The position numbers and the translations under genes are program-made. Of a DNA stretch of 64,000 bases, positions 60,674 through 64,000 are shown piece by piece. The stretch covers positions 2,873,501 through 2,937,500 of the forward strand of contig JAIUCV010000011.1 of assembly GCA_026724425.1 (NCBI GenBank). The letters are read 5' to 3'. Below the pieces are notes generated by a model. That model had not been told where the DNA came from. It made no database searches and was given only the letters and a program-made list of their open reading frames with translations. Source of the DNA: Erythrophleum ivorense (taxonomy: Eukaryota > Streptophyta > Magnoliopsida > Fabales > Fabaceae). Each line of letters starts with the position of its first letter. Position 1 is the stretch's first letter.

Positions 60674-63600
60674 ATGAAAAAGACACGGGTTCTGTTCCTT
60701 TTGTTTTGGTTCCTCGGCATTCTGGCCTACGCGTCGTTTTGCGCCAATGTCACTTACGACCGCCGTGCATTGGTCGTCGACGGCAAGCGCCGCGTCTTCA
60801 TCTCTGGTGCTATTCATTACCCTCGTAGTACTCCAGAGGTGTATCTCACTGTCTATGTCTCTTCAAAATGCGTGCCTTCTCTGTTTCTATGCCTTGAACT
60901 TAAGGTAAATAGTATATTTTGCTGTTGCAGATGTGGCCAGACCTTATTCAGAAAGCCAAAGATGGAGGATTGAATATGATTGAAACCTATGTTTTCTGGA
61001 ACAAGCACGAACCTGTTCGAGGCCAGGTTCCGTACTTCCGTTACCATTTTCATATTTTACTTGCTTCGGATGTTTTTTGTTCTGAGCTTTGTTTGTTTGC
61101 TGACCCAATTACATGTAGGAAAAAAAAATTGCAATACTTATTTTGTTATCTCAGCAACTAAACACAGATTTTTAAACTAAATATTCAATTAGATACCCGA
61201 AACATACATCTTCTTAAATTTATTATGTGCATGTTGAATTGGTCTCAAGTGGAACAAATAATATAATTTAATCTAATGAAGAGATTAGAGTGTAGCAAGC
61301 TACATATTTTTTGAAGAATAAATCTAAGAACTAAAGTATTAGGAGATATGTCGTTTAGGGAGCAAATTGTGTATCTGAAGGCATCATTGTAGTAAAGTAA
61401 AGTAACACAATTAATTAGATATATTGCAGTATAATTTTGAAGGCGGGAACGATATAGTGAAATTTTTGAAGCTAGCAGCAGAAGCGGGTCTATACGTGCA
61501 TCTTAGGATTGGTCCATATGCATGCGCTGAATGGAACTATGGGTAAAGTTCAAATCTTTCTTTCTTTCCATTCTTTTTCATAGTCGTTTCGTTCATAATT
61601 CCATATCTAACTTAACTTTTGAACAGTGGTTTCCCTCTCTGGCTGCATTTTATTCCTGGAATTCATTTCCGAACTGATAATGAACCGTTCAAGGTAATTC
61701 TTTTCTCTTTCTCTACTCTTATCCTGCTGTTTGGTTGAATTGGTGTTCACCACCACCACAAACTCTGCTTTCAGACAGAAATGCTGCGATTTACTGCTAA
61801 AATTGTGGACTTGATGAAGCAAGAGAAACTCTTTGCGTCTCAGGGAGGGCCTATTCTTTTATCTCAGGTAATTTTATTAAAGATATGTTCAAACATTTTT
61901 TTTTCTAGAAAAATAAATAAATAACCATAGACATACATTTTAAATGGATAATCTCTATGGGCCTCTGCATATTTGTTGACATAAGAATAACAAGTAGTTT
62001 CCAACGCTAGATTGAAAATGAGTATGGCAACGTTGATTGGGCCTATGGTGCTGCTGGTAAATCCTACATGAGGTGGGCAGCATCAATGGCTACGTCTCTT
62101 GATTCGGGTGTTCCCTGGAACATGTGCCAGCAATCAGATGCTCCTGACCCCGTGGTAACTTTTCTCCTTTCACCTCTCCACATCGAGTGTTTTGCAGCTT
62201 GTGTTTTACTAGAATGCTTGTCTTTCTAAATGGAACCATCTTATTATTCTGTCTACAATCATCTTTGATATCTTTATGAATTGCGTACAGATTAACACTT
62301 GCAATGGATATTACTGCGATCAGTTCACACCAAACTCTGATCAAAAACCAAAAATATGGACCGAGAATTGGTGTGGATGGTGAGCGTTAAATAAATCTCC
62401 CAACTATGATCTTATGGGTTGTCTATTCCGTTTCTCATTTTACTCTCTCTCCTTTTTTTTTTTTTTGGTGTGTGGCAACCTTCTTTGAATTCTTTGGATT
62501 TGTAGGTATCAAGATTTTGGTGGTGCAGTTCCTTATAGACCTGTAGAAGATGTTGCATTTGCCGTGGCACGCTTTTTCCAGCGGGGTGGAACACTAAATA
62601 ATTACTATATGGTAATACATCCATACACGGAGTTTCATTCAATATCATATGATACTTAAAATCAAATGAGCTTGAAGTGAAGTCTTTGGTTGCTCGGAAA
62701 CAGTACCATGGGGGGACCAACTTTGACCGGACTTCTGGTGGACCTTTCATCACTACAAGTTATGATTATGATGCACCAATTGATGAGTATGGTACGCAGA
62801 CTTTCTACTTCCATGATCAATCTGCTTCTGATGCAGGAATGGAATCTTTCATTTTTGTTGCATTTTTATTGTTGACATTGTGGACGTTATCTTTAATTTT
62901 TTATACTATCAGCAGCCAGTTGATGCAGTCTAACTCCCTTATGCAGTGAAGAAGATATGCAAATGATTTTGCATGTACAGCTAATGTGCTTCTCATTTAT
63001 GTAGAAGACAAAAAGTATAGTTAACAGGTTTTATATGAGATGACAAAAAATATCTTACTTATATGATGCAGGAGTTGTCAGACAGCCTAAGTGGGGACAC
63101 CTTAAAGATGTGCACAAGGCCATAATGCTTTGTGAAGAAGCATTGGTAGCCACTGATCCCAATATTACATCATTTGGTCAGAATCTAGAGGTATATCTAG
63201 TCTTTGTTGAAATATTTGGTCTTGTTAAAAGAGTCTACTCACTCCATATATGACTATAGAATTTCTAAATATACTTGTGCAAAATTCTCATATTTTATCA
63301 AATTCGTAAGTTTCTATCCCTGGAGTTGCCATGTTTAGGCTTTAAAGTTCTGGCATAATTATCTATAGGTGTGATGAGTCATTATCACGGTTTTCCCCCG
63401 TTCTCATTTCTTCACATGTCCCTGAGAATGTTTCTTTTTAGTGATTGCAGCAAGATGCTGCTTTGTGCTGATGCCAGTCTTTCTCTTCTGCACTACCACT
63501 TGTTTTATGTGCTTTATAGAGGATTAATCTCTTGACGCTACATTAATATACAATTTTTACTATTGACACCCAGGTTGCAGTTTACCAGACTGGATCTGTA

Positions 63601-64000
63601 TGTGCTTCCTTTCTTGCCAATGCGGATAATGCATCTGATGCAACAGTTACTTTCAGTGGCAATTCGTATAGCTTGCCTGCATGGTCTGTGAGCATCTTAC
63701 CAGACTGCAAAAATGTAGCAATTAATACCGCAAAGGTTGGCCTCATCAACTTCAGTTTCATGGTTACCTGGCTTTATTAATGGCTGATCCTTTGATTACA
63801 AACGTGATGGTGATTGATCCACCTAGTTAAAATAGATGGTTTAATTGATCATTGTGTTATTAATCTGCCAACAGTTAAGATATTTTCTGTTCTTTGCCAG
63901 TCCAAGAAGTAGCATAAAGTTCAAACTTCTGTATGACAGATTAATTCTGCATCTATGATTTCAAGCTTCACAAGAGAATCATTGAGAGAAGATATTAACT
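60674..64000 (+). CDS. BGAL8: Beta-galactosidase, GH35 family (BGAL8-like), first twelve exons, truncated by window edge
   Basis: Secreted plant GH35 enzymes remove terminal beta-galactose from wall polymers. Exons: 60674-60838, 60931-61026, 61430-61542, 61627-61693, 61775-61867, 62011-62154, 62291-62379, 62506-62611, 62704-62791, 63072-63190, 63574-63735 and 63940 to the edge. All introns are GT-AG and the frame stays open, giving at least 434 residues. Signal peptide MKKTRVLFLLFWFLGILAYA. GH35 landmarks: HYPRSTPEMWPDLIQKAKDG, LRIGPYACAEWNYGGFPLWL, GGPILLSQIENEYGN (acid/base Glu182), WTENWCGW (nucleophile Glu251) and YHGGTNFDRTSGGPFITTSY. The PKWGHLKDVHKAIMLCEEAL region and a beta-sandwich start (SFLANADNASDATVTFSG) follow. 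Full length in the family is about 850 residues, so the C-terminal half is outside. NSDQKPKIWTENW and the exon pattern resemble Arabidopsis BGAL8; the paralogue assignment is tentative. Confidence 0.95.

Noticed and set aside
62677..62949. 90-codon ORF over beta-galactosidase exon 9
   Set aside because: It is exon 9 plus read-through of the following intron; the donor at 62792 and acceptor at 63071 restore the GH35 frame.
1..64000. CRISPR arrays, operons, rRNA genes, ribosome-binding sites
   Set aside because: The content is plant nuclear DNA; no regularly spaced repeats, rRNA or prokaryotic signals were seen.

Overview
The window is nuclear DNA of a flowering plant, most likely a eudicot. 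The signs are intron-containing genes of plant-only families (NAC, INDETERMINATE-domain zinc finger, fasciclin-like arabinogalactan protein, NF-YC10/DPB3-1, GH35 beta-galactosidase), AT-rich spacers, and plant-type transposons (Au-type SINEs, MULE/FAR1, PIF/Harbinger-like MITEs, Copia- and Gypsy-type LTRs). I did not identify the species.

Layout. 1-498 (-): 5' part of a NAC transcription factor gene running off the left edge, with an Au-like SINE just upstream. About 0.95-8.0 kb: AT-rich spacer. 8372-10099 (+): a complete three-exon IDD zinc-finger gene whose first intron has a GC donor. 12.8-49.2 kb: a dispersed FLA cluster. It holds three intact genes (12830-13783 -, 37125-37994 +, 48443-49189 -), two copies each needing exactly one extra base to be full length (29009-29877 - and 39667-40511 -), and one 5'-truncated pseudogene beside a Copia-type LTR (26702-27390 +). 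Between them lie a MULE carrying a dead FAR1-like transposase (about 14.8-19.2 kb), a probable Gypsy solo LTR (22.07-23.95 kb), a TRIM-like repeat pair (28 kb), a 1.04-kb hAT-like element with an 8-bp target duplication (34594-35635), and a roughly 3-kb tandem duplication (40.76-48.05 kb). One unit of that duplication carries two adjacent MITEs; the other keeps the empty site. 51581-54008 (-): a complete four-exon DPB3-1/NF-YC10-like histone-fold gene with an Au-like SINE in intron 2. 55167-57012: a foldback/MULE-like element with terminal inverted repeats of about 300 bp. 60674-64000 (+): the first twelve exons of a BGAL8-like beta-galactosidase gene, continuing past the right edge.

How the genes relate. 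The FLA genes encode single-FAS1-domain, GPI-anchored cell-wall proteins of the FLA11/FLA12 type, typically linked to secondary walls. Four of the promoters share a module: a box near -175 (AAGGTGGYGCATCAA-like) and a box near -300 to -330 (GYTGCTTTCACTT-like). Three copies also carry an exact AC-I element (ACCTACC) just upstream of the TATA region, which suggests R2R3-MYB control. The beta-galactosidase also acts on the wall. The NAC, IDD and DPB3-1 genes are unrelated regulators that happen to be neighbours. The main story of the window is the growth and decay of the FLA cluster together with transposon activity. I found no system that is clearly without precedent.
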